Assembly: GCA_947396885.1 (NCBI GenBank)
Contig: OX377204.1
Location: 3,348,001 to 3,412,000, forward strand
DNA length: 64,000 nt
Source of the DNA: Heligmosomoides polygyrus polygyrus
Lineage: Eukaryota > Nematoda > Chromadorea > Rhabditida > Heligmosomidae
Direction: 5' to 3'
Positions 52,598-62,147 of the stretch are shown piece after piece. The position numbers were made by a program, and so were the translations under genes. Every line of letters begins with the position of its first letter. Within the stretch, counting starts at the first letter, position 1. The notes under the pieces are model-generated. The model was not told the DNA's origin. It did no database searches and saw only the letters and a program-made list of their open reading frames with translations.

Positions 52598-52663
52598 GGA
52601 GCCGGATTCATCAACGACTTACGTAACCTTAACGGAGAATTGTAAGCGAAAAGCTCAGATAAC
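52598..52663. mobile_element. MITE family A, copy 5, truncated
   Basis: GGAGCCGGATTCATCAACGA is followed by 'cgtaaccttaacggagaatt', matching the left end of the copy at 53951. The right half is missing where SINE sequence begins. Confidence 0.65.
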
Positions 52664-53010
52664 CGACTTGGGGTGACCAGTCGACGGTAACAGCAGTGCT
52701 TTACTTCCCTAACATGTCTGGTATCAATTCGCCGTCTCCGGAGGGATGGAAGGCTTGGTTGGCCTAGGAGGCAAACCGGAACCCAGAACTTGGAATAGAG
52801 TTCACGTGCCAGCCGGAGCTTCCACCTGGGGCCGGATTCATCAACAATTAAACCCGTGGGTATGCGGGGTATTAGAGGTAGAGATAAGATAAAGGTCAAG
52901 TAGAGATAAGGCAAGAGTCAGAGACGCAGGCTTCATCGTGGGTATCTCTACCCCTTATACCCGTGGGTTAGTCGTTGATGAATACGGCCCCTGCTGCGCT
53001 ACCACGCGTT
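52664..53010 (-). repeat. SINE family 1 copy interrupted by a MITE
   Basis: The body ('gggtgaccagtcgacg', 'gggatggaaggcttggttgg', 'gttcacgtgcc') runs to 52828 and continues after the MITE as CTGCGCTACCACGC. Joining across the MITE at CTG restores CTTCCACCTGCTGCGCTACC, close to the usual CCTCCTCCGACTGCGCTAC. Confidence 0.8.
52829..52990. mobile_element. MITE family A, copy 4, with CTG target duplication
   Basis: Ends GGGCCGGATTCATCAAC and GTTGATGAATACGGCCC are inverted; inner arms share CCCGTGGGT. CTG flanks both sides (52826-52828 and 52991-52993). Confidence 0.9.
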
Positions 53011-53179
53011 AGGATTCAGGAGGCATGGCACACACGTGGTCCAACGTCTGTGAACGTCATCTGGACTCCGACGCACGTGACATGACGTTGGCACACGCTG
53101 TGTGATGCATCTTCTGAATCCTAGCGCACGTCGACATCTTGGCATTCTCCGTTGATTTCAAGTGCCTACTTTAACTCGT

Positions 53180-53458
53180 GAAGGCATGTATAGCGCAGTC
53201 GGAGGAGGTGCCGACTGTCGCGTGCGCCCGATACGAGGTTCCTGGTTCGCATTTCCCGCTCAGGCCAACCAAGCCTCCCATCTCTCTGGGGTGTGTGAAT
53301 TGGTACCAGACTCGTCTGGAAAGGGTACAACGCTGATTAGCTCATCGGTTGGCCACTGCAAGTCATTTTATGGCAAAATACGCATTCAAGTCGCATCCAC
53401 GACACCCCGTGGAGGTAGAATGCGTGGCGCTTCCTAAAACGGAGTTGAAAACGCTGTC
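53180..53458 (+). repeat. tRNA-derived SINE family 1
   Basis: A-box-like TAGCGCAGTCGGAGGAGG, B-box-like GGTTCGCATTTCC, body TTGGTACCAGACTCGTCTGG and CCACGACACCCCGTGGAGG, with a short tail ending 'gtcctttatc'. Confidence 0.85.
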
Positions 53459-53694
53459 CTTTATCATTAATTTTGACTCTACGGGGGCGTACAATCCTTG
53501 TTTCGAAATGCAGAAATGGATGAACCACATATGTAGCACACAGAAATCCATTTTTATCTTGTTGTTCCATTGCCATTTTATCTCGAGTCCTCGCTCATCC
53601 TTTCTCAATCCTTTTTCTCGAACATGTGCATCTTAGGGTTAGTTGTTAGCTGCTGGTGAGGTACCGAAGTTTACCAAACGATTATTTCAGGGCG

Positions 53695-53817
53695 ATGCGG
53701 CTTCAATGGAAATCTCGAAATCTCTTCTCGTTGTCGGCACTCGTTATAGTCAACGCTGTACTGGCTGTTTTTACAGTGGCATCAGTATTCTACTTCAGGC
53801 AGTCATCCTTTTGTCTC
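53695..53817 (+). CDS. GT31 gene exon 1 (signal anchor)
   Basis: ATG lies four bases after ATTTCAG at 53690. The exon encodes 41 residues (MRLQWKSRNLFSLS...) with one hydrophobic segment. Donor GTGAGT at 53818. Confidence 0.75.
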
Positions 53818-56800
53818 GTGAGTTCGTGTACAGCTATGCTTTACCTCTGATGACCTGCATACGGTACCGGACATGCCGCCCCGTCCAATCAGCAGTAGGC
53901 AATGCTGGTCCAAATGCGTGGATAGGCTCCTTCCATTAGCCTGACGTTCAGGGGCAGTCATTAACGACTTACGTAACTTCAACGGAGGATTGTAAGCTTA
54001 TCAAACGATATGGTGAGCGATAAGCCGTGTTATCTGGGCCTTGAGTACGCGAAAAGCTCAGGTAACGCAGCTTATCGCTCACATATGCTTGATAGGCTCA
54101 CAATTCTCCGTTAAAGTTACGCAATTCGTTATACACTATTGGTGTACCATGCCGCTGAGTTTATTCAATTGATAGCTTAGCTATTGTTACAGCTGTGAAA
54201 TAGAGCGTTGTGGGTTTCTATTGATCGTTCTGCCGTATTGCTGATTCCTATACGGCTCCAAGTTAATCAAAATCGCACTATCTATTCAATGGAACAGATG
54301 ACATGCTAGACGAGTGCACGGTGCAATTCGTTCTTGCCTGATTTCTTGCATTTCTTCAAATTTTGCTTTAAATTAAGCACAGAGGCGCTTTTTTTAGCGA
54401 GAAGTAAGAGCTTTAGGCACATGTCGGGAACATGGACAGCATTGGGTGTGTGCGAGCCACCCAATGAGGCCGTATCGAGTCGGTGGTTCATTGAGAGAAG
54501 TGGGCGGAAGGTACCCTGATTGGCCGGCGTGTGTTTGGTTGGTGGTCTGCCTGGATTGGCCGGCGCGCTCCCACCCTTTCAATGCTGCTCATCTTCGCGA
54601 CATGTACCAACTTTTGCTACCATTCAGGGAGTGCTGTCATTGAACACCCTCGTTGGCGTTCAAAAGTCTTTAAAAAATCAAAGCTAATCAATTTCTCGAT
54701 TCGACAATTAAGCTGAAATATTTACATGCGTTCAGCTTAAGTTTAAAATTCTTTGAAAAAAATTGTTTCAAAAACGTGTTTAGTTATGGAATGTGTTCAG
54801 TTTTATATGAAAATTGTCGATGTATATTGCCTTCACTTTCGCCATCACTTTCAGACGCCTGGATGTGCAGGTGGCTCCGATATAATGACGGGGAGAATTC
54901 GTCGAGCAAACGCTAACACTGTCCAGGAGGCCTCGACCGAGAAGTCGCCCTCATCAAAAGTTGTAAGCTGGTCCAGCTCGACGTTCCTGTGTTTTTTCAA
55001 AATTTGTTCGAAATCTTTCAAATTTCAGAAACCGAAAAAAGTCGGTAGCCCTCAAGTGTCCTATGGGGAAGAGCTAAATCGGAAAACGAGGGAGCTGTTC
55101 GGCGGTGTGACCTACAGAGATAAGGTAGGACCACATTGATATCTTGGGATTTCTAACATTTATTCTTATTATTACTATTATTATTATATTTATTTGTTAT
55201 TGTTTTGATTATTTCGTTGTTTATCTTCCACTTGTGATTGTTTTAATATTGAGTGATTTTAATCACAGGTATACACCTGATGCCATCTAATTCTATTTGA
55301 TTGTTGAGGCATTGAGTTTAGAACTGCTAAGTAATGAGAGATTTGATTAATTAACATATATTATTAACACGTGTGGCGCAGTCGGACGAAGCGCCGACTG
55401 TTGCCTGCACCCAATACCATTTTCCTGGTTCTGATTTCCCGCCCAGGCCAACCAAGCCTTCCATCCCTCCGGGTTCGTTGAATTGGTACCAGACTTGTCT
55501 GGGAAGGATAAAGCGCTGAACTGTTCATCGGGTGGCCACCGCAAGTCATTGTATGGCCAAGTACGCATTCAAATCGCCTCCACGACATCCCGTAGGAGTA
55601 GAATGCGTGGCGCATCCCAAAAGGGACTGAATGACCCCGTTCTTTATCCTCTATCCTTTATTAACACATTGACGACAATCGCGTTTTGCATCAGGGAGCT
55701 GCCTGCGACACGCTGGCGTTTCTACGCGCGCGCTATGGGCCACCGATGGCTCACAATGTCCCTCGTGGACCACTTTTTTGTCTTGTAAGTTTTTTCCTAT
55801 CAAACTTCGACCAGAGAAGTAATTTAGGGTGCTGATCACGAATATGATGTCCGTTTATGAAAATTCGGTCGATTGGGATAGGTTACGGTAGGTACGGGTG
55901 ACCAAGCCTGCCGAGGTTGTGGTCACCGTTTTCCCCCAAACGTCGCCCACGGGGTTATTTGGGGTGCTGATTACAAATCTGACATCCGTTTTTGGTATTA
56001 CGGTGGAGTACGGTAGGTTACGGTAGGTACGGGTGATCGACGACACCCTCAGTCACACGTGCCTACCGAACCTACCTTAGTCCACCGTAATACCAAAAAC
56101 GAATGTCGGATTCGTGATCAGCACCCCAATTAACCACCATAGGTGAAGTTTGGGGAAGCAGTGATCATGACTCAGACAGCCTTACCTACCCGTGCCTACT
56201 GTAACCTACCGTAATCGGCCCAAATTTTGGAAAAGGATGTTAGATTCGTGATCAGCACCCTAAATAACCTCTTTGGGCAAAGTTTGGGTGAAAAATACCG
56301 ACTCGAATTGATTTTATTGTAAAATTGGTCTCCTTCCTAGTAAAATTTTTTAAATTCGATATATCGAATGAAAGCAAAGACGGTGGCTCATATTGTCCTA
56401 CGCGGACAGACACGTATGAGCCACCGGTGGCTCATATTGTCGTTCAACGTGTTAACAGATTCTATTTCCGAGCCTAGACAACAATTCAAGCAAGTGATTT
56501 TACAACCGTCAGGTGGTCTCCTTAATATTGGGTTCTGCGATAATTAATGCCGCTCTTTCATAGATGGTGTGAACTGTTTATTTTTTATTTTTCACCGGCC
56601 CCCAAACCTCTACTTGGGGCTTACTCCGAAACTCCGAAAACAGAGCGACTTAGTTTATTAACATATTTAAGCTCGCTTACTAAAGTAAGGTTATCAAAAC
56701 GTTGAGGTGAGTCTTGTCCACCATCCAGCGCATTCGTGCAGTTCTCACTCCGAAGGGTCTAATGTGCAGAAAAATTGGTAAAGTCGACGGATTTTGTTCG

Positions 56801-57990
56801 GTCGGTCAATACAGTTGAGTTGTTGCAAATAATGTCTGAACGCCCCATATTGGAGTAAAACCAGTGAGCGATGATAATTCGTCCGAAGAAACGGTTGCGT
56901 GACTACCACCCCACTGGATCAAAACGGAGCGAAAACCGGCAACCCCGGTCGAAAAATCGATATAATCGATCGATATTGGTCGCCCGATTGAACCCCACAA
57001 CCTGCTGTGAAGTCTATGAATCGGCCATCATAGTCGAGTGACGCCCATTACAATCTAACAAATCTGGGCGAACCCGATAACTCCGGCGGAAAGTCGATAA
57101 TATCGACCGACATTGGTCGTCCGATCGAATCCCTCCACTACCTTTTTAATCCATTTTTTCAACCATTTTTTTTTGCCATTTTTCTTCCAATCCCATTGGT
57201 TGCATTTGAGGGTAACCTTGACAGGTTTTACATGCACGTGCGGGTTACCCTCACATTTCGACACGATTCACATTTCACAAGCTTACATAGGTTTGTGACA
57301 GACAGACACACACACAGATTCACAGACAGACACACAGACACACACACACATACGGGAAGGAAACTAGTCATAAATAGAATGTGAAAAAATACGCCATCAG
57401 TTTTAGAGACTGGACTTGATCAGCTACCGAATCGTACCCAAGAAGGAGTTCTGCTCCAACATGTCGTATGTTGTCGTCATTCCGACGATGCCAGAAGACG
57501 ACACTGTGAGATACCAGTTGCGGTCCACGTACGGCAGTACGAAAATGAGGACCAAGGTGATAATCTTTTCAATTTAACAAAAATACAATGGTTAGCTTAG
57601 GATAGAGGTATAACCGTTAATGAAAAAATAATATTTCTGCTTAAATATTCGATGGATGCTTGGCCTTCTAACCATGGCGGCTACTCGTTTTTCACAAAAC
57701 CAAAAAAAAAAGAGCGGTGCATTACTTTCGGAAAAGTTGGCGTTTTCTGCCGTTCAATTTTTCTTTGTAGTCCCCAGATGCTATGCTAAAAAACGTCGCT
57801 TATTCAACTGGAAATAAGATTTGTTATTTCACAGCAGAAGAAAGCATTTTAGTACAGATACAATGTGGTATTCGTTATGGGGAAAGCCAGAACTCCTGAC
57901 AGCCAACGATTTCTGGACTACGAGAGCAAGCGTCACGGAGATATTCTTCAGGCAGACTTTATGGAGAGCTACAGAAACCTCACAGTGAAG
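53695..57990 (+). CDS. Family 31 glycosyltransferase (Galactosyl_T), N-terminal part, five exons; runs off the right edge
   Basis: Exons 53695-53817, 54855-54962, 55029-55124, 57407-57556 and 57853-57990, all in phase 0 with AG acceptors and GT donors. Exon 1 follows an ATTTCAG acceptor, as in spliced-leader genes, and gives a short cytoplasmic tail plus a type II anchor (SALVIVNAVLAVFTVASVF). Exons 2-3 form a stem rich in Ser, Lys and Glu. Exon 4 carries CSNMSYVVVIPTMPEDDTVR and YQLRSTYGS, the first Galactosyl_T motif (usually RR..IR.TWG). Exon 5 has NVVFVMGKART, RFLDYESKRHGDILQADFME and SYRNLTVK, the second motif (E...YGDI...DF.D.Y.NLT.K). The DxD donor-binding motif and acceptor region would follow in exons not found before 64000. 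Likely a Golgi beta-1,3-hexosyltransferase; the exact sugar is unknown. Introns hold MITEs, SINEs and repeat D. Confidence 0.85.
53951..54141. mobile_element. MITE family A, copy 6
   Basis: Left GGGGCAGTCATTAACGACTT and inner 'cgtaacttcaacggagg' mirror 'ctccgttaaagttacg' near the right end. The outermost right end is degraded. It lies in intron 1 of the GT31 gene. Confidence 0.65.
54416..54608. mobile_element. MITE family B, copy 3
   Basis: Starts GGCACATGTCGGG and ends CATCTTCGCGACATGTACC. It contains four or more CCAAT/ATTGG motifs, including GATTGGCCGGCG twice. Lies in intron 1 of the GT31 gene. Confidence 0.75.
54855..54962 (+). CDS. GT31 gene exon 2 (stem region)
   Basis: Acceptor CACTTTCAG, donor GTAAGC; 36 codons beginning TPGCAGGSDIMTG and ending STEKSPSSKV. 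Confidence 0.7.
55029..55124 (+). CDS. GT31 gene exon 3 (stem region)
   Basis: Acceptor AAATTTCAG, donor GTAGGA; 32 codons beginning KPKKVGSPQVSYGEEL and ending FGGVTYRDK. Confidence 0.7.
55371..55657 (+). repeat. tRNA-derived SINE family 1 with a 10-bp target duplication
   Basis: TTATTAACAC occurs exactly at 55361-55370 and 55658-55667. The SINE between has a TGGCGCAGTCGG A-box-like and a GGTTCTGATTTCC B-box-like sequence and ends 'ctttatcctctatcc'. Lies in intron 3 of the GT31 gene. Confidence 0.9.
55830..56300. repeat. Dispersed repeat D, clustered direct and inverted copies
   Basis: At least four copies of 'ggggtgctgat' or its mirror, with 'ggtaggtacgggtga' and 'gattcgtgatcagcacc', alternate in orientation. 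Non-coding, in intron 3 of the GT31 gene. Confidence 0.7.
56935..57140. repeat. Imperfect dimer repeat
   Basis: The phrase 'tcgatcgatattggtcgccc' near 56965 recurs as 'tcgaccgacattggtcgtcc' near 57105, with similar flanks ('ggcaaccccggtcgaaa' and 'gataactccggcggaaa'). Confidence 0.6.
57298..57352. repeat. (CA)n/(GACA)n microsatellite
   Basis: Interrupted ACAC and GACA runs. Confidence 0.9.
57407..57556 (+). CDS. GT31 gene exon 4 (start of the catalytic domain)
   Basis: Acceptor TTTTAG, donor GTGATA; 50 codons beginning RLDLISYRIVPKKEF. Contains the VVVIPTMPEDDTVR motif. An earlier AG at 57400 would give an immediate stop, so 57406 is the acceptor. Confidence 0.8.
57853..57990 (+). CDS. GT31 gene exon 5 (catalytic domain)
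   Basis: Acceptor ATTTTAG at 57852 keeps phase 0; the stronger-looking TTTCACAG at 57834 would read into a stop. Forty-six codons beginning YRYNVVFVMGKART and ending SYRNLTVK; donor GTAGGC. Confidence 0.8.
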
Positions 57991-58807
57991 GTAGGCCTAT
58001 TTTTGGACTTCAGAAGAAGAAGAAGAAACTTAAGGGTGCATGAGACACACCCACCTGATGAAGTAAAAGAAACAGGCATTGTTTATCATATTTGCAAAAG
58101 GCAAATATCATAGAGAAACAGCAGTCTCTCAACGTTTGTAACAAAAACGAACAAGATAGTGAAGCACTCGTACAACTAAAACTAGTAAGAAAAAACAACG
58201 AAGACAGTAGCCAAACTGAAAGCTGGTATTACCTAACAAACATAGCCAAAATCTCAGAAAACGTCGTATCTCAGCAATGGTTTGCTCAGAAACTGCTTGA
58301 ATTCTCTAAGTGATGAGACCTTTGGTATATTTTTTGATCTTGGGGTATGCTCATCCAGATCTATATGTGCATGAGTTCGCATATACACGGTGTCTCAAAA
58401 AATGTATACAAAATGTATTTGAAAAGCGGTAACTTTGCTTACAGCAAAAGTGATGTTTCGACTTTGTCGTCGTCTACAGAGGCCTAAAATCGGCTCGAGG
58501 AGTTATATTGGAGTTTCATCCGGCCAAGCGCTCCAACCGCGCTAGCATTTTTGACCTACTTTGACCTTTTTGACCTGTAAAAAATGCCCGGATACTCGCT
58601 TTTGACGGGACGAACAACCACCTGCCATTGGGGTGAGAAACTGTTGCAGTGGGTGTGGCGGGCTGCGTCGACTGGCCAGGCGAGGGGTCCCGTCGCGATC
58701 ACCTGCACTTCGTTGACGCTCCTGTGGAAGTATGTATACCATTGGGTTCAAGGGTCGGCTCCTGTTGATAGAGTGTTGCAGGATGCTTGCGCAGCCGTAT
58801 ATCCACG
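57991..58807. other. GT31 intron 5 sequence, no further exon recognised
   Basis: A possible transposon end (GGTGTCTCAAAAAATGTAT) lies at about 58391, without a visible mirror. No Galactosyl_T continuation or DxD motif was found here. Confidence 0.4.
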
Positions 58808-58980
58808 TATTAGGTTGTCCGGAAATAAATGAGCGTTTGCAACTGGAATACTCAAATTAGCATAACTCAGCTCAGAAAGAACTTTACCAATTAAAACAAT
58901 AACCATAAAATAAAAATAAAAAACAAAATAGAATAGGCACTTATTTGCCAACAAGAAACTCGTTTATTTATGCCGATAGC

Positions 58981-59406
58981 CTAGAAATTCGGAGTTCTGG
59001 AGGCGATAGAAGCGTTGAACTCATTTTCGACATCATCTTTGTTGCCGAATTTTTTACTCTTCACAGGACGATCTAAATACTTGAGAAAACAATAATTGGT
59101 AGGGGACAGACCTGATGAATATCCTGGATGTGGCAGGGTTTTGTATCCCAGTCCATCCAGTTTCTGGACGACAATTTTTGAAACGCGCGGGCGCGCGCTG
59201 CCGTGCGGTAGGATCGGACCCCTTCGATTAACCAAAGCCGGCTGCTTTTAAATCAACTTCTGGTGCATAACGTCAGTTTCGGTGCAGTACTCCTCCATTG
59301 TACAGCCATTGCACACCATGGTCTTCTTTGAGTGGAGACTCGGCTTCGGCATCTCCTTGAACTCTCATTCTTGTACAGCCATTGTGCAAAGCAGCGACGA
59401 TTGTCA
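58981..59406 (-). pseudogene. mariner transposase, C-terminal part
   Basis: Minus-strand reading after the insertion: DNRRCFAQWLYKNE, FKEMPKPSLHSKKTMV, DVMHQKL, stop, KQPALVNRRGPILPHGSARP, VSKIVVQKLDGLGYKTLPHP and GYSSGLSPTNYCFLKYLDRP, ending ASIASRTPNF. The usual HDNARPH is changed to HGSARPR, and PDLSPTDYH to SGLSPTNYC, so catalytic Asp residues are lost. Similarity is highest to the cecropia/Hsmar1-type group. Confidence 0.8.
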
Positions 59407-59415
59407 CGAAGGATC

Positions 59416-61548
59416 ACTAAGATCCGGGTTCGTACGTTAGGCCGCTCCCTGGGTTACGGTAGCGGGCCGCGCCGCGCGCCACCGCCCCCGATCACGGTAG
59501 CGCGGCGTGTTGTTGTGCCCGCCTCGGACGGACGGGTCCGACTGCTGCCGACAGGGATGGTTAGTGACGTCATACGCGGGCGGTTGCCGAGTCTGCTGGG
59601 CGCGCTAGGGCGCGAAAGGGTGTGCCGACTGCTTTCGACTGTGTTCCTTCTACTAGCGCAGAAGAAGGGAAACAGTTAAATGGTATGGTAACAGTTAAAT
59701 GTTTGTGGAACATTTGACGTCTTTTGGTAGACTGAGGAAGTGGGAGCGTTTGTTAACTACGTTCGAGTGGAATGAGATCTGCTCACTCAGAAACCTTCGT
59801 ATTTCTCCAACATACATGTTGAAGCGGAGGTATTTCACTGTCTCCCTTTTCTACCAAGCCGATAGAGCGTAGCCAACAGTCGGTGGTGCATAACTTCGTG
59901 CTCTAGTGCGCCCATTGAATAGACGCGTATGACGTCACTAGCCGTCCCTGTCGGCAGCAGTCGGACCCGTCCGTCCGAGGCGGGCTCAACAACACGCCAC
60001 GCTACCGTGATCGGGGGCGGTGGCGCGCGGCGCGGCCCGCTACCGTAACCCAGGGAGCGGCATAACGTAACGCACCCCTAAGATCCCAGAACCGAGCATG
60101 ACGAGCCGCGGGGCGGCGTGCGCAGGCCGTAGTCACACGTCACACACGATGATTGACGACACACTTTGAAAATGCGCCTGCGTGCAACAGCGTGATCCGG
60201 GTGGATAACGCCGCTTTCGGAGGTTGCGAATTCTCTGGCAGAACACTATATGAATGGAAAGAATATATAAAGGGATGCTACGCCAATAAGAACGTATGGA
60301 GCTTACTTGTGCTCACTGGTCCACACCCAGAAGAAGTCTACAGCTAGGTCTAGGCATGGTTTGGTTAAAAGTAGTCCACGGGAGCAATGAAAACAAGAAC
60401 TGTAGATTTTTTCGTTTATGTCAAAGATCATCCGCGTTTCGTTCTTCTTAGGACTGATAGGCTATCATATCGTCCTACGATAGCATGTACAACATGGCCT
60501 TGGAATATCCTCTCTGATGTCGATGTCCTGTCTTTACCGCCACTCTCTAACAGGAGGACGTAGTCAAACTTCTCTCATGTGCAACGTTCCAGTAACAGAA
60601 CAAAGCTAAATATAATAAATAAATAAAACTGGCCAGAGAACTTTGACGGTATGAAAATGTTGTCACTACTACTTCCACGGCATTCACCTGCTCATACACT
60701 CATTCATATTGAAGAAGGAAGTGTGCAAAAATAATAGTCCCGCGATGATGGAAGCTAGTTAGGCGCTATGATAGTTAAGGGGGGGGGGGCACGATAGCAT
60801 GCCGCGGCGGGCAGTCATGACGAGTAGCTACATAGAGCGAATGTAATTGCAGTCTTATCTCCTCATTTCGTTTACAGATCCATGTTTTTATTTGCTTCCG
60901 TTTTGGGCAGGGAAGGAAACACCAGGATGTAGGCAATTTTACACGGGTGCGTTACATGAGCCGCACCCTGCAGTCCCTTCCCCTGCCCAAATCTGTGCTC
61001 TCCTCCGCGTCAGCGGAGGTGAGCACAGAACAGAGCTATAGCATTGTTTGGTTGTTTTATTTACTATCAGTGTGTCACAGATTCTTTTTTTCGTATTAGT
61101 AGCACTTTTTATAAAGTGATCCCCTAACTACCATAGCGCCGCTAATTTTCCACGACTTGGTCCGTGCGACAGCTCGAAGCAGTACACGGCTTACTTTCTG
61201 GCTTTCGATTATATTTCTCCTCCGCATCAAGAACTAAGGTGTCAAAAATCAGAACTAGTACCGTGCAAACTCCGACCGAAACTTTCATCAATGGAATAAA
61301 CTAAATACCGCAGTCTCGCGTCTAACCAAAGCGACCTCATACGACAGGAAATATGGTCCTACTCAGCTTCATACAGGTGACGGTGAGAAGCATTCCTTGC
61401 TCATCCATAAGCTAGGCTAGCATTTCAAAGGTCCAGAGCACGCGCATTTTCAAAGGGTGTCGTCAATCATCGTGTGTGACGTGTGGCTACGGCCTGCACA
61501 CGCCGCCCCGCGGCACGTCATGCTCGGTCCTGGGATCTTATGGTTAGT
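59416..61548. mobile_element. TIR element inserted in the mariner (9-bp target duplication)
   Basis: CGAAGGATC lies exactly at 59407-59415 and 61549-61557. The arms are about 110-130 bases long: ACTAA then GATCCCAGAACCGAGCATG, CGGGGCGGCGTG and CACACGATGATTGACGACAC on the left, with the mirror on the right. Long arms plus a 9-bp duplication fit Mutator-like elements; Merlin is an alternative. No transposase frame was found in the 1.3 kb core. Confidence 0.85.
59426..60077. mobile_element. 652-bp TIR element nested in the previous one (9-bp target duplication)
   Basis: CTAAGATCC occurs at 59417-59425 and 60078-60086. Arms of about 150 bases start GGGTTCGTACGTTAGGCCGC on the left and, mirrored, GGGTGCGTTACGTTATGCCG on the right. 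They share CTCCCTGGGTTACGGTAGCG and GACGGACGGGTCCGACTGCT. It inserted within the first bases of the outer element's left arm. No coding capacity. It looks Mutator-like and younger than its host. Confidence 0.9.
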
Positions 61549-61925
61549 CGAAGGATCCGTCTTCCGTCTCGGGTCACGATTCTGCCCAAAAAAGGCTCTC
61601 TTAGACTGAATAGCCATAAAGAAACACATGTGTCGTGGCGCTTCAGCATCTGCCCGGCAATCAGCTCGTGCAGGATCCATTTATCCAATTTCTTTACTTT
61701 TCCGATCGTATTCAAGTGGCAACTGATAGTGCTGCTGTCAACGACGAAATGCTGTGCTAGCTCTCTCACAGTTTGATGCGGATCCGCTTCTACCATGGCT
61801 TTGAATGAGGAGTGATGGTGACCCACCTCGGTTTTCATCGTCGAGACTTTCATCTCCATATCGAAACCTTTCGAATCAGTGGCGAATTGTGCGTTCTTTA
61901 GCGAAATTCTCCAAAAATGCTGCGC
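61518..61925 (-). pseudogene. mariner transposase, N-terminal part
   Basis: Minus-strand reading: AKERTIRH, stop, FERFRYGDESLDDENRGGSP, frameshift, SSFKAMVEADPHQTVRELAQ, VDSSTISCHLNTIGKVKKLD, KWILHELIAGQMLKRHDTCV and REPFLGRIVTRDGRRIL. It holds both HTH motifs and the first catalytic region (VTRDGRRIL in place of VTGDEKWIL). The last codons before 61549 belong to the inserted element. Confidence 0.8.
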
Positions 61926-62147
61926 TGATGTCAGAGGCTGTTTTAGCTACATTGATACCAAATTTGGATCCGTAGAAGAAAATTTGTCGAAAATTGCGAT
62001 TCAGACACCTGAAACGGCAAATTTTATTTTATTTCATTTATTTCCGGTCATCCTCATTTATTTCCGGTCATCCTAATAATCCAGTTCGTACGTATATAGA
62101 AATGTGTATAGGTATATAAGTAGGTATGTACTATGCATATGTATGTA

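Larger units (their letters stand above)
58810..62076 (-). mobile_element. mariner element carrying two nested insertions
   Basis: Ends TTAGGTTGTCCGGAAATAA (58810) and, mirrored, TTAGGATGACCGGAAATAA (62076) are flanked by TA at 58808-58809 and 62077-62078. The right terminus contains a tandem duplicate of about 20 bases. Without the nested DNA the element would be about 1.1 kb. Its minus-strand transposase is split at 59407/61557. Confidence 0.9.

Noticed and set aside
57831..57852. Earlier acceptor TTTCACAG for GT31 exon 5
   Set aside because: In phase with exon 4 it would read QKKAF and then a stop; the ATTTTAG acceptor 18 bases later keeps the frame and the domain motif.
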